The notes below the pieces were generated by a model, which was not told the DNA's origin, made no database searches, and saw only the letters and a list, made by a program, of their open reading frames with translations. A DNA stretch of 64,000 nucleotides from Heracleum sosnowskyi. Lineage: Eukaryota > Streptophyta > Magnoliopsida > Apiales > Apiaceae. Shown one piece after another: positions 11,911 through 24,712 of this stretch (position 1 is the first letter of the stretch; each line of letters opens with the position of its first letter). Both the position numbers and the translations under genes were made by a program. The DNA is taken from positions 496,001 to 560,000 of the forward strand of contig JAUIZM010000017.1 in NCBI GenBank assembly GCA_030848705.1, in the 5' to 3' direction.

Positions 11911-11918
11911 TATATACA
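11911..11918 (+). promoter_or_regulatory. Probable TATA box of the C2H2 zinc-finger gene
   Basis: TATATACA in CTTGCATATATACATAC is the best TATA match upstream of the gene. A CT/GA-rich stretch (CTCTCTCTCTCTC, then GAGAGAGAGA) lies about 100-150 bases further up, at 11770-11815. This would give a 5-prime UTR of about 375 bases. Confidence 0.45.
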
Positions 11919-12320
11919 TACATATACAGTTATACACACACTGTACAGATTTCCTTGTTTAGATATTTCTATGATACAGTACTCTCATATCACTTGATTG
12001 TTCTTTATATTTTGCTTAAATTTTAGCTACCCAGATCTTGTTTCTTGCTTGTTCCTTACTCTTTCAATATGGGTTGTTGGTCTTTCTTGTTTTGACTGAT
12101 CATCTTGCTGAAAATATCTGTTGAGCTTTTCTAGCTCATATTATAAGCTACTGATACTTTTTTCAATTGGGTTGGTCTTAGTTAGTTCATATGTATCTTT
12201 AATTCTGTTCTTGAGCTTGATTGATAAATTTGCTTGCTGAATTGTGGGTTTTTCTTGGTTTAGCTCTGATTTGAAGATCATTAGTTTTGTTGGGTCAGTG
12301 AGGATTTGTTGTTTGATCAA

Positions 12321-13979
12321 ATGATGGTAGAAGATCAAGAAGTTAAGTATTTGTGTAGGTTTTGTAGCAAGAGTTTTTCTAGTGGGAATTCATTAGGTGG
12401 TCATATGAGAGGTCATTTAGCATTGATTAATGCAGAAAAGTGTGAAAATGGGGATTTGGGTTTTGACAGAGAGGAAGTATATGATGAGAAGAATGTTTCT
12501 TTGTTATCTGAAATGGATCTTGAGGATGTTGGGGAAGCTAGTTATGGGCTAAGAGAAAATCCCAAGAAATCTTGGAGAATTTCGCCTTTGAAAAATGGCG
12601 GTGAGTTCAAGGAAATGAATTTTTGTAAAGAGTGTGGTAAAGGGTTTCCTTCATTGAAAGCTGTTGCAGGTCATATGAGATCTCATTCAACTAAAGGGAA
12701 ACACGAAAATGCAGTTTGTAAAGAATGTGGGAAAGTGTTTGATTCATTGAGGGCTCTGTTTGGTCATATGAGAAGTCACTCGAAAAGGGCGAAGGCTTTG
12801 AGTGAATCTGATCAGGAGGTGGTTTTTCCAGTTAAGAAGAAGAGATCAACAAGGTACAGCAATGTTACATCACATTCTTCGATTTCGAATTCGGATTCAT
12901 TTGTTTGTTTTACTGAGGGTGATGAGGTTAAGGAAGTGGCTATCTGTTTGATGATGTTGTCGAGAGGTGTTAGTTGTGGGGATGAGGTCAGTTTGAGCAT
13001 AGATACTGCAAAGAATTGTAGTTCTGCAAATCTTGAATCTTGGTCGTCGTTTCGGAGAAAGGGATCTGCTGGTAAGCTGGATGACTTGAGATCTGAGTGT
13101 GGTGGCATTGACATGAGGAAGATGAAGAAATCAGTAGGGAATGATATTGAGTCTACTGTATCAGGGTTTGGCAATTTTAGCTCCTGTTTTGATAGTGATG
13201 ATGAACACAAGTCTGGAGTTGATGCTTCTGATGATCAGTCTCGTAGTTGTGGCAAATTGAAGAAGACCCTTGATATGAAGAAGAGTATTATCAGTCCAAG
13301 TGAAGCAGAATTAATGGATTTAGTAACCAAAGTTGGATTGGAAAAAGTCGATAAGGGCTTGAAGAAGGCTAACTCACGTAACAAAGCTAGCGTTGTTTAT
13401 GACCAATGTGAGTTGAACAAGATTTTCTGTGATGATCAACTTCAATGTGCTACTATTGCTTCAGAATTCTCGAAGGATAATGAAAGTAAAGGCAAATTCA
13501 TGTGCAAGATTTGTTTCAAGACTTTTAAAACTCCCCAAGCACTTGGAGGCCACAGAACTACCCATAGAACAATTTATAGTGGCAGCACAGTGAAGGATGA
13601 TAGTCGCAGCACAGTGAAGGAGGAGAGTCGCAGATATGTTGAAACTGATTCTGAGTTTGAGAAGCTGAAATGCAATGAAAATATACCTGAAATGGATGAT
13701 ATGAAAAGAAGCAAAGAACATGAATGCTCAATCTGCTTCAAGGTTTTTGCATCAGGTCAAGCACTAGGAGGCCATAAGAGAGCTCATTACATTGGAGTAC
13801 CTGTAACCAAAGGTAAATCAATCACATTGATTGAACAAGATCATCCTGATCATATCGACAACAACCTGGATCTTAATTTCCCAGCAACTGCAGAGGAAGA
13901 GTCATCGACTGGTGTTAGTTTAAACCCATGGTGGGGTGTAGATGATTTCGAGTGTGAGCCAGTGGCAATCTTTAACTGA
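12321..13979 (+). CDS. C2H2 zinc-finger transcription factor with five fingers and an EAR repression motif
   Basis: The protein has 552 residues and no introns. The five fingers have plant-type alpha-helix cores: NSLGGH (Cys12/Cys15, His28/His32), KAVAGH (Cys102/105, His118/122), RALFGH (Cys133/136, His149/153), QALGGH (Cys395/398, His411/415) and QALGGH (Cys469/472, His485/489). Residues 516-521, LDLNFP, form a C-terminal EAR-type motif that recruits co-repressors, so the product is probably a nuclear repressor of the ZAT family. A basic stretch, VKKKRSTR, after finger 3 may be a nuclear signal. The long, Ser-rich middle (about 190-390) looks disordered. The start is the first of two adjacent ATGs; an open TTG 15 bases earlier is not a credible plant start. 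The exact orthologue cannot be named. Confidence 0.93.
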   Translation: MMVEDQEVKYLCRFCSKSFSSGNSLGGHMRGHLALINAEKCENGDLGFDREEVYDEKNVSLLSEMDLEDVGEASYGLRENPKKSWRISPLKNGGEFKEMNFCKECGKGFPSLKAVAGHMRSHSTKGKHENAVCKECGKVFDSLRALFGHMRSHSKRAKALSESDQEVVFPVKKKRSTRYSNVTSHSSISNSDSFVCFTEGDEVKEVAICLMMLSRGVSCGDEVSLSIDTAKNCSSANLESWSSFRRKGSAGKLDDLRSECGGIDMRKMKKSVGNDIESTVSGFGNFSSCFDSDDEHKSGVDASDDQSRSCGKLKKTLDMKKSIISPSEAELMDLVTKVGLEKVDKGLKKANSRNKASVVYDQCELNKIFCDDQLQCATIASEFSKDNESKGKFMCKICFKTFKTPQALGGHRTTHRTIYSGSTVKDDSRSTVKEESRRYVETDSEFEKLKCNENIPEMDDMKRSKEHECSICFKVFASGQALGGHKRAHYIGVPVTKGKSITLIEQDHPDHIDNNLDLNFPATAEEESSTGVSLNPWWGVDDFECEPVAIFN

Positions 13980-15275
13980 TTTTAATCATATTAGCTAACT
14001 GTTGGCTTCATTTTTTCTCTTCAAAGCGTAAAGATTCTATAGATCACAGCACAATGCCTGGATCAAATTCATATAAAGGTTTGTCTCTTCTTTTAGCTAT
14101 ACAAATATCAGTAATCTCATTCAGCATTGATGATCGTTTATATCGTAATGCTTTCGATCTTGTAATTTGCAACAGTCTCAACTGTTTCAAGGTACTCTCT
14201 AGTTATTTCACTACCATCAAGTTTTATGGTATGCATTACATGTCTTGAGTTGATTGTGATCTAGCATAAAATGTGGGGTTTGCTCAAACTTTACTTAACA
14301 GATATCAACAAAAGTAGATTCATAGATTGAAGAAGTGGGATTAGAGGATTAAAAGATGTAATTAAGATGACCAAGTTTGTGGGTTTGTTGAAAGTAATGA
14401 ATATAATAAGTTGGTTGACACACAGAAGGGGTTGATGTGCCCAAAAGCAATATAAAATTTGCACAAGAGAGGGATGGGCATCTCAAGTGAAGGTGGTTGT
14501 TTAGTCACTTGCCATTAAAACATGACAGCCAATCTGAGCTCCATATCTGTTTTATTTTTACAGCTGATAAATCTGCAGTCTTTATTTTATAAGATTCACG
14601 GATGTGTCGTGTTAAAATTAGTTACATACTACAAAAAAAGAGCCTGCAAATCCAGCAAGTGAGCAAGCTTTCTTTTAGGCTAGAGCAAATAATAGTAGTG
14701 TCAGGGGGAATGCTTGGATGTTCGGTGAGAATGAGAACCCCGAATGGAAATTTTAAGAAATTTCAAATGATGTGCAGGGGATACGAGAAATGAGGTTCAC
14801 ATTTCAATCAACTAAATATTTAATTTAATCACTAACATGTGCAATAATAATTTTCATCGATCGGACTCATTAACCATGAACGAAACACCGCCCCCAAGTA
14901 TGTGCAAGTGAGACAAGGGGACCATCTCATGTTTCTCTGTTGGGTAGAGAACATATATAAGGATCCCTATATGTGCTTTGGAAACAACAAATACGTGCAA
15001 GTAGGCTGCTTAAAAACCATTATATGGAACCATGAAAAAAGACCTCACATGTATTGTAAGCCCAACAACTAACTTTCTCTTCTTTTTGCACCTTTTCCCC
15101 CATTTCAACTGGGTCTTTTTCTTCTTCAGAAAGTTCATAAATTATACGTCAATTTATTTATTTATTTAAATATCAATTGTGTTAAACAAAGAAAGATAGA
15201 ATACAGTTTTCCAGTTTCATCTCTAGCTGGACAAAGAAAATATATACACAGCGAGCAATTATACAGCCCGGTACG
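13980..15275. other. Zinc-finger gene 3-prime UTR and spacer
   Basis: The first few hundred bases are T-rich, as expected for a 3-prime UTR. No other gene, RNA gene or element end was recognised. Confidence 0.5.
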
Positions 15276-15770
15276 AGATAGTACTTATCAGTATCTTATT
15301 TTTAGAGAATACCATTTGGAATTCCTTACAACTTACTTATAAGTTTTAAAAAATAATTATGTAACTTTCAACTTACAAGGAGTTTATAAGGAATTTCAAA
15401 TATTGATATCATCTCCAACTCCAAGACTCCAACAACCAGAGTCTTGTTTATATTTGGTTGAAATGTCAAATTTTACAATCATTTATACGATTTTTGTAAG
15501 GTTTTGAATAAGTCAAGTATGAAATAGCACTTGTCAAGATATTATGTTCCGAATACCATTTGGGATTCCTTACAACTAACTTATAAATTTAAAAATAAGT
15601 TACGTATTTTTCAAGTTACAAGGAGCTTATAAGAAATCTCAAATATAGCGCAATTATCACATGTATAACTTTGTCATATCATCTCCAACAACCAGAGTCA
15701 TGTTTATATATAGTTGAAATGTCAAATTTTGCAATAATTTATACGGTTTTTGAAAGGTTTTTAATAGTTA
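15276..15770. repeat. Tandem duplication of a ~245-bp unit
   Basis: Copy 1 covers about 15276-15520 and copy 2 about 15522-15770. Both run through ATACCATTTGGRATTCCTTA, CAAGGAGYTTATAAG, CATCTCCAAC, ACCAGAGTC and GTTGAAATGTCAAATTTT in the same order. Identity is high but indels are present, for example an extra CTCCAAGACTCCAAC in copy 1. It lies just downstream of the phosphorylase gene end. Confidence 0.75.
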
Positions 15771-16070
15771 CTATATTCAAAAATGTCACCTGGAATCAGA
15801 TGAAGAAATAATAAATTTGAAAATAAGACTAATGAATGAACAAGAGCACTGTTTACTGATAAATGATACGAGTATCACAGTTAAGTCGGATGCTACCTAC
15901 TTGACTACATCCACAGTATCACTATCATGTGCTAGCCTTATTTGCTCTGCATTATTATTTTACTCATCTACGAGACCTCTTTTATTATCATCTTCGAACA
16001 CAGGATAAATAGGTCATATCACGACAATGTGATTTATTGTACTCCTCGTGCTGGGACTCGAGTTCATTCC

Positions 16071-19000
16071 TCAAGGTAGTTCAAGAGGTTCTATATTCCA
16101 TATCTCTCTGGCATATTCATGAATCGTTCTATCACTGCTGAACTTGTAGGAGCCTGCTGTGTTCAAGATTGACATGCTTGTCCATTTCTGCAAAGCAATA
16201 GTTCTACTTAGTGATGACAGCAAGGCATTTAAAAATGTGTGTGCATGCCCATGGTAAACAGAATGTTATCCCCATCAGTACTGAAACACTCCAGGAATAG
16301 TATATAACAAACAGAAAATAAAACGAGAGGATACAACGGAGTCATGTATGATGGTAATTTAGAGAGAATATAACGGAGTCATATCTGATGGTAAATTAGA
16401 GAGAATGTACCGGAGCCAGTATCTGATGGCATTCTAGTAGTCACACAGGGAGGAACTGTGTAGCATGCAAGGCCAAACAGTATTTCCTTCATTTCACAGA
16501 AAACAGTCCTATTTCTAGATAATAAAGAAGTATGTTCCAGAAATTCGTCTAATGATAGTATAGATGTACACAATATCCTCAAGTTAGGTAGATGATAATT
16601 TTATTTCTGGAAACAATTGAGTGGCAAGCATTACTTTATGAAAAGGTTTCTCATTTTGACACTTGCTGTCTAAAGAAACATCTGCAGCAAAAGCTCCTCA
16701 ATTTGCAATGTTACAGATGAGACTTTGATGACAGGAGCATAGCTTTCTTGTTCGCTTCCTGTCTTTTGTAGCATATAGAGCAATGTTTTAGTAATGCATA
16801 ACAAGGTGGTTAATACTATACATTTCTTTCTACCTTGCGAGACATTACAGTGTTCAAATATTCATTACAAAGACAGTAATTTATAAGTGATGTGTTTTAT
16901 CTGTGATTGACCGAGTACGTTTTATTGTTGCATACTCAGGTGACTGCTATGTGTCAGATTAAGTACCATCACATAATACTGTACATTTACACCTATTGTA
17001 CAAACATACTTACATTGTGATTGGGTGAATAAAAAGAGAGCACAGTACTACTAACTTATTTTACTGCATTTTTAAATGAAAAATCACATTTTTTTCACTT
17101 AAATTGGATATTTATTTAAATTGGTAATAGGTGCATGATTCTACTTGCGTAATTAACAAATCAAAAATGAATGTTACACGAAACATCTTTTACCTTTTGG
17201 TCTTTGTACGCCTCGTCAACCTTCTCTTGGCATTCAATGTAACTGGGAAAGTCCTTACCAACAAGAAAATAGTCAGCACAGCCAAAACCTTCATTGCCTT
17301 CCAGAGATCCTAGGAGCTCATCATAACTATTAGACCCAAAGATTCCACTTTTAACAAATTCCTTAACTTCCTCAAAGCGAACATCAGGCACAAACTGTAC
17401 AAAGGAGCCAAAAAGACCGTAAGTAATGATCATGCCAACATAAATATAGAATGAAGAGGTAAGACATAGTCCACCCTGAATACCTTGCCCTTAGCTCTTT
17501 CTTCTCGGAGACTTGAAATCTCGTGTTCTTGAGCACCAAAGAGGAAAAAATTATCTTTTCCAACCTCCTCTCTAATTTCAACATTGGCGCCATCCAAGGT
17601 CCCAATCAGGATACATCCGTTCATTACGAACTTCATGTTACTGGTTCCACTGGCTTCCATCCCGGCAGTGCTGGGAAGGAGGGGGCAGAGAGAGGCACGA
17701 TAGCAGAGGAGTATTATTATATTAAATTGACAAGGAACTGAAACACGCCAAGACGAGAGAGGTACAACAGCAGACGAGCATTATATCAAATTATAAAGGA
17801 ACTGTGTAATTTATACCTGATATGCTGTGAGAGCTCACTTGAAGGGATAAGTAATTCAGCAACACTAACACTGTAATCCGGAACAAATATGACCTAAACA
17901 AGGGAGAATCAAGATTAGAAACTTCGATCAACTCATCCAAACAACCAATATACTGCAAGTTGTGAAACTATGAAGAACATGTGTAGTTTTTATTAACTTT
18001 TCATATGATGCACAAGTGACTAGATGAAAAATTACATCTAAACAAACTTGTTAAACTTAGGGTGCTACTTAGGGTGCTCAATAGACTATTCCAAATATAA
18101 AGGAGATCCACAAAGAATTTCACCTTAAGAGCCTATAAAAGGGATTATGAAGACGATCAAAAATATCTTACCTTCAACAAGTCACCTATTTCTGGGTCGT
18201 GGTTTATTGTAGCCCCGACATCCGTTATGAATTTCACTATCCTCTTTGCTTGTACATATGTTGCAAAAGCTTTTCCTCCAAATATACAAACGCGTGGAAC
18301 AAATTTTTCTTCTCTTTCGGATGCTGTCATTTCTTTCATCTTCTTGTATCGATAAACTATTCCCAGGATATTTAAGAGTTGTCGTTTGTATTCATGAATA
18401 CGCTTCACCTGAAGATAATACCTGGTCTATAAGATAGTACATCCCACGATATATATAGATATATACATATATATTTACAAAACTGAAATAAAAAGACAAC
18501 ATTGCGAATGTAAATGACACGGTGACTTCCTAACTGTTGTCAACTTACCCATACATGAAAGATTTAAAACCAATTAACCAAATACAGTGAGACTCAAAGC
18601 AGAATATTGTTCAGTATAAAAGAATAAGGTGTCCCATTTATCCAAAACCCCTTCTACAATTAACATTGATTTATCCAGTGGAAGATATCAGTATATCACC
18701 ATGGTGATCGAGATGACAAGAATAGAACTTATAGTGAAGGATAAATCACCTGGATGTCAAACATTGCATCAGGGCTCACAATATACCCTGTTTTCTCTTT
18801 GAGGAACTTCGCAACCTTGACTTTGTTACTCCTTTTCGACGCCCTCCACTCAGTATGGAGGTCCTCATTATTTGCAAACTGAAAAAAAATATTTATCAAA
18901 TTTTCGTAAGAAATAGTTCTACAAAAAAGAAAACTAAGATCAAAACATAAGATATAGACAGATTGCAATTTCCGCATCAGTACTGGCATACAACATATAG

Positions 19001-22000
19001 CCATTAGACGCTGCAAGAATCAGAAGAGAAATTTTTATTCATTTCTTTCAAGTTCTGTTTTTTCTGTTTTTTTCCTTTTAATTTTTTATACAAGGAAAAG
19101 GACATTAACCATCACCTCACGCAATTTGGCCAGTTTCTCAGTGTTCAAGACCCAATCTTCTGTACCAATCCACTTGGTAATAATATTGCTTAAATTTGGA
19201 TTGCAGAACCGGATCCATCTCCGAGGTGTCACCCCATTTGTCTTGTTCTGGAACTTTTCAGGCCAGAGCTACAGAAGGGAGTTTGGCAGAAATGAATGTT
19301 AGAAAAACTAATTAATCAGGTGTAATAAGCAGTGATATCTGATAGATCTACCTTATAAAAGTCATTAAAAACGTCCTCCTTGACTATTTCACTATGGATC
19401 TCTGCAACTCCATTAACGGCATGGCCTCCCACAACACAGAGATTAGCCATGCGAACCATCTTTTGTGGTATAAGCACTGGTTCTGCATCCAACTCTTTTT
19501 TCTCCTGCGAATCCTTTTCTTCGAGTTCATCTTCATCATCTATCAATGCAGCTGCATCAGGAACTTCTTTTTCTTTATTGACATCTACAACGGAGCTTCC
19601 CTCTGTACCTTCATTACCAACAACAGAGCTGTTTTTTGGTTCTTCATTGAGATCAACAGCAGAGATTTCTTTTGGTTTAACAAATATTTCATCCAAAGAG
19701 GCTGGCAAATCAAAATTTTCTAAAATTCTCATAGCATTCAACTTCTTCAACAACATATCAGGATCTGTTGTTCCATATTCTGACACTATATTTTGAATCA
19801 GCTGTAGAAGTAGCAAAAACCAGATTAGCAACAAAACTGAAGCTAAGGGGAGGGTTTCTTACTAGTCTATATTTAACATATACCTCCTCATCAATCATCT
19901 CTATGATCTCGACGTGTCGAGGGAGCAACTTCTCCATAAGCTCAAAGCTCCATTTTTCCAATGCTTCAGGTAAAACCGTGTGATTTGTGTAAGCCACGGT
20001 TCTGAAAATTATACATCAATGAATAAGCAAATTTATTTATTTGTGTGGGCAAAAAATATTCCATTGGACTAAAATCTAGTACTATAACAAATTTAAGGAA
20101 TCTTGAGGCATTTTGTGCATGTTCTTCTTTTATTATGGATACTTCTGTTACAGAGTGAATATCATATCTAGAAAACCCTAATGGAAGAAATTGAGGTACA
20201 CATTAAACAGCACATGAGCACTTTAAAGATGAGGCACAAAAATGTGATGCCACAATAGCATTAACATTGGACTCTCAATCCAATCACATAGCTCAGTAAC
20301 AAGTGATATGTAAAAATAACATTTAATAAGAATCAATTGGTCTCAATTGATGGTGGTTTCTGTAAATGTAACAGCGATATGAGTTTCTACTAGCCCGTGT
20401 TCTGGGAAAGAGAGATTCCTGTTGGAGGGTAGTTGTAGATACGGTCTACTACCTTCTAAAATATGTGTCCCTAACCCTTTGTATATATGGAAAAAGGGAG
20501 AAGAAAAGAAATGTAAAGGAGCTAAATGCAGTACTTTGGTGTGGTCATTCCATTCAACTGATCCACATTGCACTGCACAGTGCATCCTCTGTTACCAAAT
20601 TCTTCAATTTCACCATCAAACTCGTCGCAGAAAGGACACAACATGGGTGTGTGTGTGTGTGGGATCTTAATTTAAAATAAAATCTAAAGCCTTCTGACGA
20701 CTTATATGGAGAAAGACCTATTATATCATCCTTATGATTTTGTGTTATGAATTCTTGTATGTTTGTGGTGCAATTTTAAAATTGTAAAATAAATTGTCAC
20801 ACTTGTATGCCAAACGCCACACTCGTGTCCAATTTTAAATTCACAATGTAGAGTCCTCATATTTTGTAAGTAAGAATCTGACGCTTTGATCGGTATCCAT
20901 GTCTGACTCTCACAGCTGATCCAGGTAACATAGGTCGCACATTATGTGTTGATCATCCAACCCTCAGTTCGCATGTATGATAATCCAATGAAAACATAAA
21001 TACCAGAATAAGTACAAAACTACAATATATCGAAGGCTGTGGTAGGATAAGGTACCTCTTTGTGATCTCCCAAGCTTCCTTCCAGCTCAAACCCTTCAAA
21101 TCAACTAAGATTCTTATGAGCTCTGGAATGCATAGAGTCGGATGAGTATCATTCATTTGTACAGCAACTTTTGATGGAAACTCTTCCCAATTTACACAGC
21201 TGCCAGATCTCTTCTCAAAACGGGTGATTATATCTTGAAGAGAAGCTGAGCACAATGTATACTGTTGCTTCAATCTAAGAGTCTTTCCCTCCAGTGACTC
21301 ATCTCCGGGGTATAATATAAAGCATATCTAGTGTCATAAAAGCATACCAGAAATCAATTTTCTTACCCCTCGCAGACCATATTATAGAAGATTTTTAGCA
21401 CAGAAAATGTGATCAGACACATGATGCCTTTGGGCAATGTGAACTTAGATTAAACTCCAGAATGGAAGTCGTCATATTTTTGATGAGGTATATAAACAAG
21501 TCACCCAAACTAACCTTTGCGGCATTCTCTTGATCTTCACATGCTTTAGTGTGCTCACCAGCATTAAAAGCATTTAAATCAAAATCTTCAGAGGAAACTT
21601 TGGTTGACCAGAGTCGGAGATTAATGGTAGTTTTAGTTTTGTATCCTGGTATCGGGACGTCATATGCAACAGCCTTTATATCTTCTCCACCAATCCAGTG
21701 CCTCTTCCCATCAGATCCTGTAACTAACTTGCCGTAAAATTTTATAGGATAAGAGATGTCATTTCTGACTATTTCCCATGGATTACCCATCTACAAAAAG
21801 ATAATAAAATCAATCAACAATCCAGATGGTTTTCAATGATAACTAACTTAATGACTTAAATAATCAAGTTCAAAATATAAAAGGGTGCCTCGTCATTGAG
21901 GTGCTATAGCAGTGTCTTTGTTGTTTATATTGTTTGCAAAAATGACAACGTTCATATAGTACAAAAAGGTTTATATTCTATAAAGTCCAAAAAGGTTAAC

Positions 22001-24474
22001 ACCGTTGATATTGCAAAAGTCGAATTTCAAAATATTTTAGACTCAGAAGAGATATTATAAACTTGTTAGAGTTACATAAATATGATATCCCATGTTTATA
22101 TTTTTGACTAACAATTGCTATAATTAAATAAAGCTAATGTTTTATAGAAAACATTTGATCTTTTTAGTGAAAAGTGAGAATTGTGGTGATTTATGTTGAT
22201 ACACAGGGAGTATGAGAAGAACTAGTCATACTTCAAGCCAATTTTCAGCAACCTCCTCCTGTCCATCTTTCGTGATCAGCTGTTTAAATAAACCATACTT
22301 GTATCTGAGTCCATAACCCCATGCCGGATAATTTAATGTGGCCAAAGAGTCCAGAAAACATGAAGCAAGCCGCCCAAGACCCCCATTTCCAAGGGCAGCA
22401 TCAGACTCCTGCAGTTGATCAGTGAAAGAGAGAGTTAGATTTAGACTATGCACCAGATCTAGAAGTGTCCATAAGACTACAGGAGTACACTTAGTAACAT
22501 TTAATGCTTTGAATGTCAGTATCCACTTAACGCTTTGAATGTCAGTATCCACTATAAAACAGACAGTAAACCTATTGTAAATGTTTATGTAACTTGGGTG
22601 TTATGTACCAAGCATTTGCATAATCACTTACATTTTTCTGGATGCACCACTACGGTATCATCATTAGTATACATCTCTTGTAGACGCATCCTGAGACCAT
22701 TATTAGCCAACATGTAGCTACCGATGAAATGTTTTCTTTATCTTTTCAAAATCCCGGATAGGTGATGAAAATCACCCCAGGGTAAACATAGTGATGATTA
22801 AGTACAAATTAATGCACTACAGTTAAATTATAAAACTAAAACTTAGCCCGTTAAGTTTTTTTCCCCTTCCTTTACTATACTGTAGTGTCAGATTTTGTAG
22901 AATAATGTCGTCAATTATCTGCCCCTTCAATTATGATGCAAAATTGGTAACTTCCAAATCGTTGCAGTTTTCCAAAGCAAATATTTGGCAATAGCATCAA
23001 AACGGTAATGTAAATGAAAGCTTACCTGTTCTGCTACATTCTCCAAATTATGCCCAAGTTTGGTCAAAGCTTCACCATATGCACCAGTTAACTCCAAGTT
23101 ACCAATGGCATTTAACAGTGCTCTACCCTACTTAAAAGAAACAAAAAATGCAATATTAGTAGTTCATCCGTAATAGAATATACCAAAAATTTACAAATTA
23201 CCGCTAAAATAACATATACTACTACCGAGACTGATGGTAAGACAACAATACACTTTTGTGTCAACACTTGACAGAAAGGGGACTAGCATATAACCTGTAG
23301 AAATTCCATGGACAAGTAGTATGCTTGCTTTACATTCATCTTTTCATAGAAATCATATGTCACGTTCCAGTTGACGATGAGGGAATCACGAACACTCTGT
23401 GCAGTAGCAAAGTACGCCTTGGGAGGCTCAAATCCTTCTGGAGAAAACAATGGTGTGAACTGTGCATGGTATTTGATGTTAGAGGCAATTGACGCAGCAT
23501 CAGGCGTTAAACTACTCAGATCACCTGCAGCCCCTGATCCATTACCAACGAAAACAATCAGATCACTTATAATAAACTACATATTTGAAGTTTAATTCAC
23601 CTCATTTTGAAATCAACCTAATGACGGCAAAAGTGATTAAACTTACTCTACTTCTACCATTATAGTATTTATTGTCTACTTATGCAATTTCATTACTTGC
23701 ACTACTAAAATCAGTTGGAAATTATACAGCTTTTGAATTATAAAAATTCTTATATGTACTTCGACACTTGAAAAGATTCTAAACAACTCTAGTGAAATGA
23801 CTTGTGTAAGCCAGAAATGGATAATAGAAAACACAATTTATAGATACTGATAGAGCTTATTAAATGGCAAAACCAATACTCTTAAATACGACAACGATAG
23901 AGCTGGGAATCATTATTATGTCACTAACTCACTATGCATCACTTTTGGGACAATTTCTAAATAATGCTTTGGACTCAAATGCCTCTTGTGCTAGGAACTA
24001 AAAAATGCGAAACGTAACAAAAATATGTCAGTTTTCAGCAAAAGAGAGTTAAAAATGAAAAACTATGATCCAATTCAGAGATGGGAACTTAACAAATACT
24101 ACTTTACAAGTATGATCCAATAAAACAAGCTAGTCACTGCCACATTTAAATCTATAAAATTAAATAAAATATCAAGAGTAACAAAATAAAGTGAAATATA
24201 GTTCATTATCCTAACAAAATGTATAAAATGAACAAACGCTGATACCTTGTTCAACAACGAGATCCTTCAAAATCGGAGCTGACGACTCACCGGAGACATT
24301 CTTCACCACAAAGCTCCGTTTACTAAACCTCCGGCGATCGAAGGTTCTAGTGAAGAAAAAGAGGTTAGATATTGTATAGCTGTTTCGAAAACTGATGAAT
24401 CTAGAAGCTGAATCGCAATGTAACAACTTCTTCTCCGGCTGAATTGAAGTCACAGAGCACATTGAACTCGCCAT
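16071..24474 (-). CDS. PHO1: Plastidial alpha-1,4-glucan phosphorylase (L-type starch phosphorylase), 15 exons
   Basis: The PLP enzyme reversibly transfers glucose between glucose-1-phosphate and alpha-glucan ends in plastids. Coding exons, in order: 24246-24474, 23295-23524, 23026-23127, 22232-22408, 21515-21790, 21056-21327, 19884-20001, 19352-19801, 19116-19268, 18750-18878, 18172-18408, 17817-17893, 17484-17670, 17194-17394, 16071-16187. All junctions are GT-AG and phases agree, giving 2955 bases and 984 residues, normal for the family. Residues 1-60 are rich in Ser, Phe and Arg (SRFISF, RRRFSKRSF), as in a transit peptide. Landmarks: ALGNGGLGRLA (192-202), MNDTHPTL (396-403), NLCVVGGHAVNG in exon 8, RRWIRFCNP in exon 9, and EASGTSNMKF with the PLP lysine at 830. 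Exon 8 also encodes an acidic insertion (about 512-576) found in L-type, not cytosolic H-type, enzymes. The start context is CAATGGC. No frameshifts or lost catalytic residues were seen. Confidence 0.96.
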
Positions 24475-24712
24475 TGCTTGTAATTGTTTCTCTCACCTCT
24501 TTCTCACTCTTCCTCTTTAAGTACTTGGATAAATGTGAATAAATTAAAAGTGATGGTACTTGCAACAGTTGCAAGTAATAATGGACATTGAAAATTGAGC
24601 TTTTTTTATTTCTTCTTCATGCTTGAATTATACACTACACGGCAGTCGGCAGATATGGACGAGGAGGAGGAGTGCTTTAATTAATTATTGTTATTGGATC
24701 ACGAGATTTTCT

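Noticed and set aside
12306..12320. Extended start of the zinc-finger protein from a TTG
   Set aside because: Plants do not normally start at TTG; two ATGs follow at once and give a normal N-terminus.
20343..20680. ORFs of 70-82 codons in a large interval of the PHO1 gene
   Set aside because: They lie in intron 6 (20002-21055), are in no consistent frame and show no family features.
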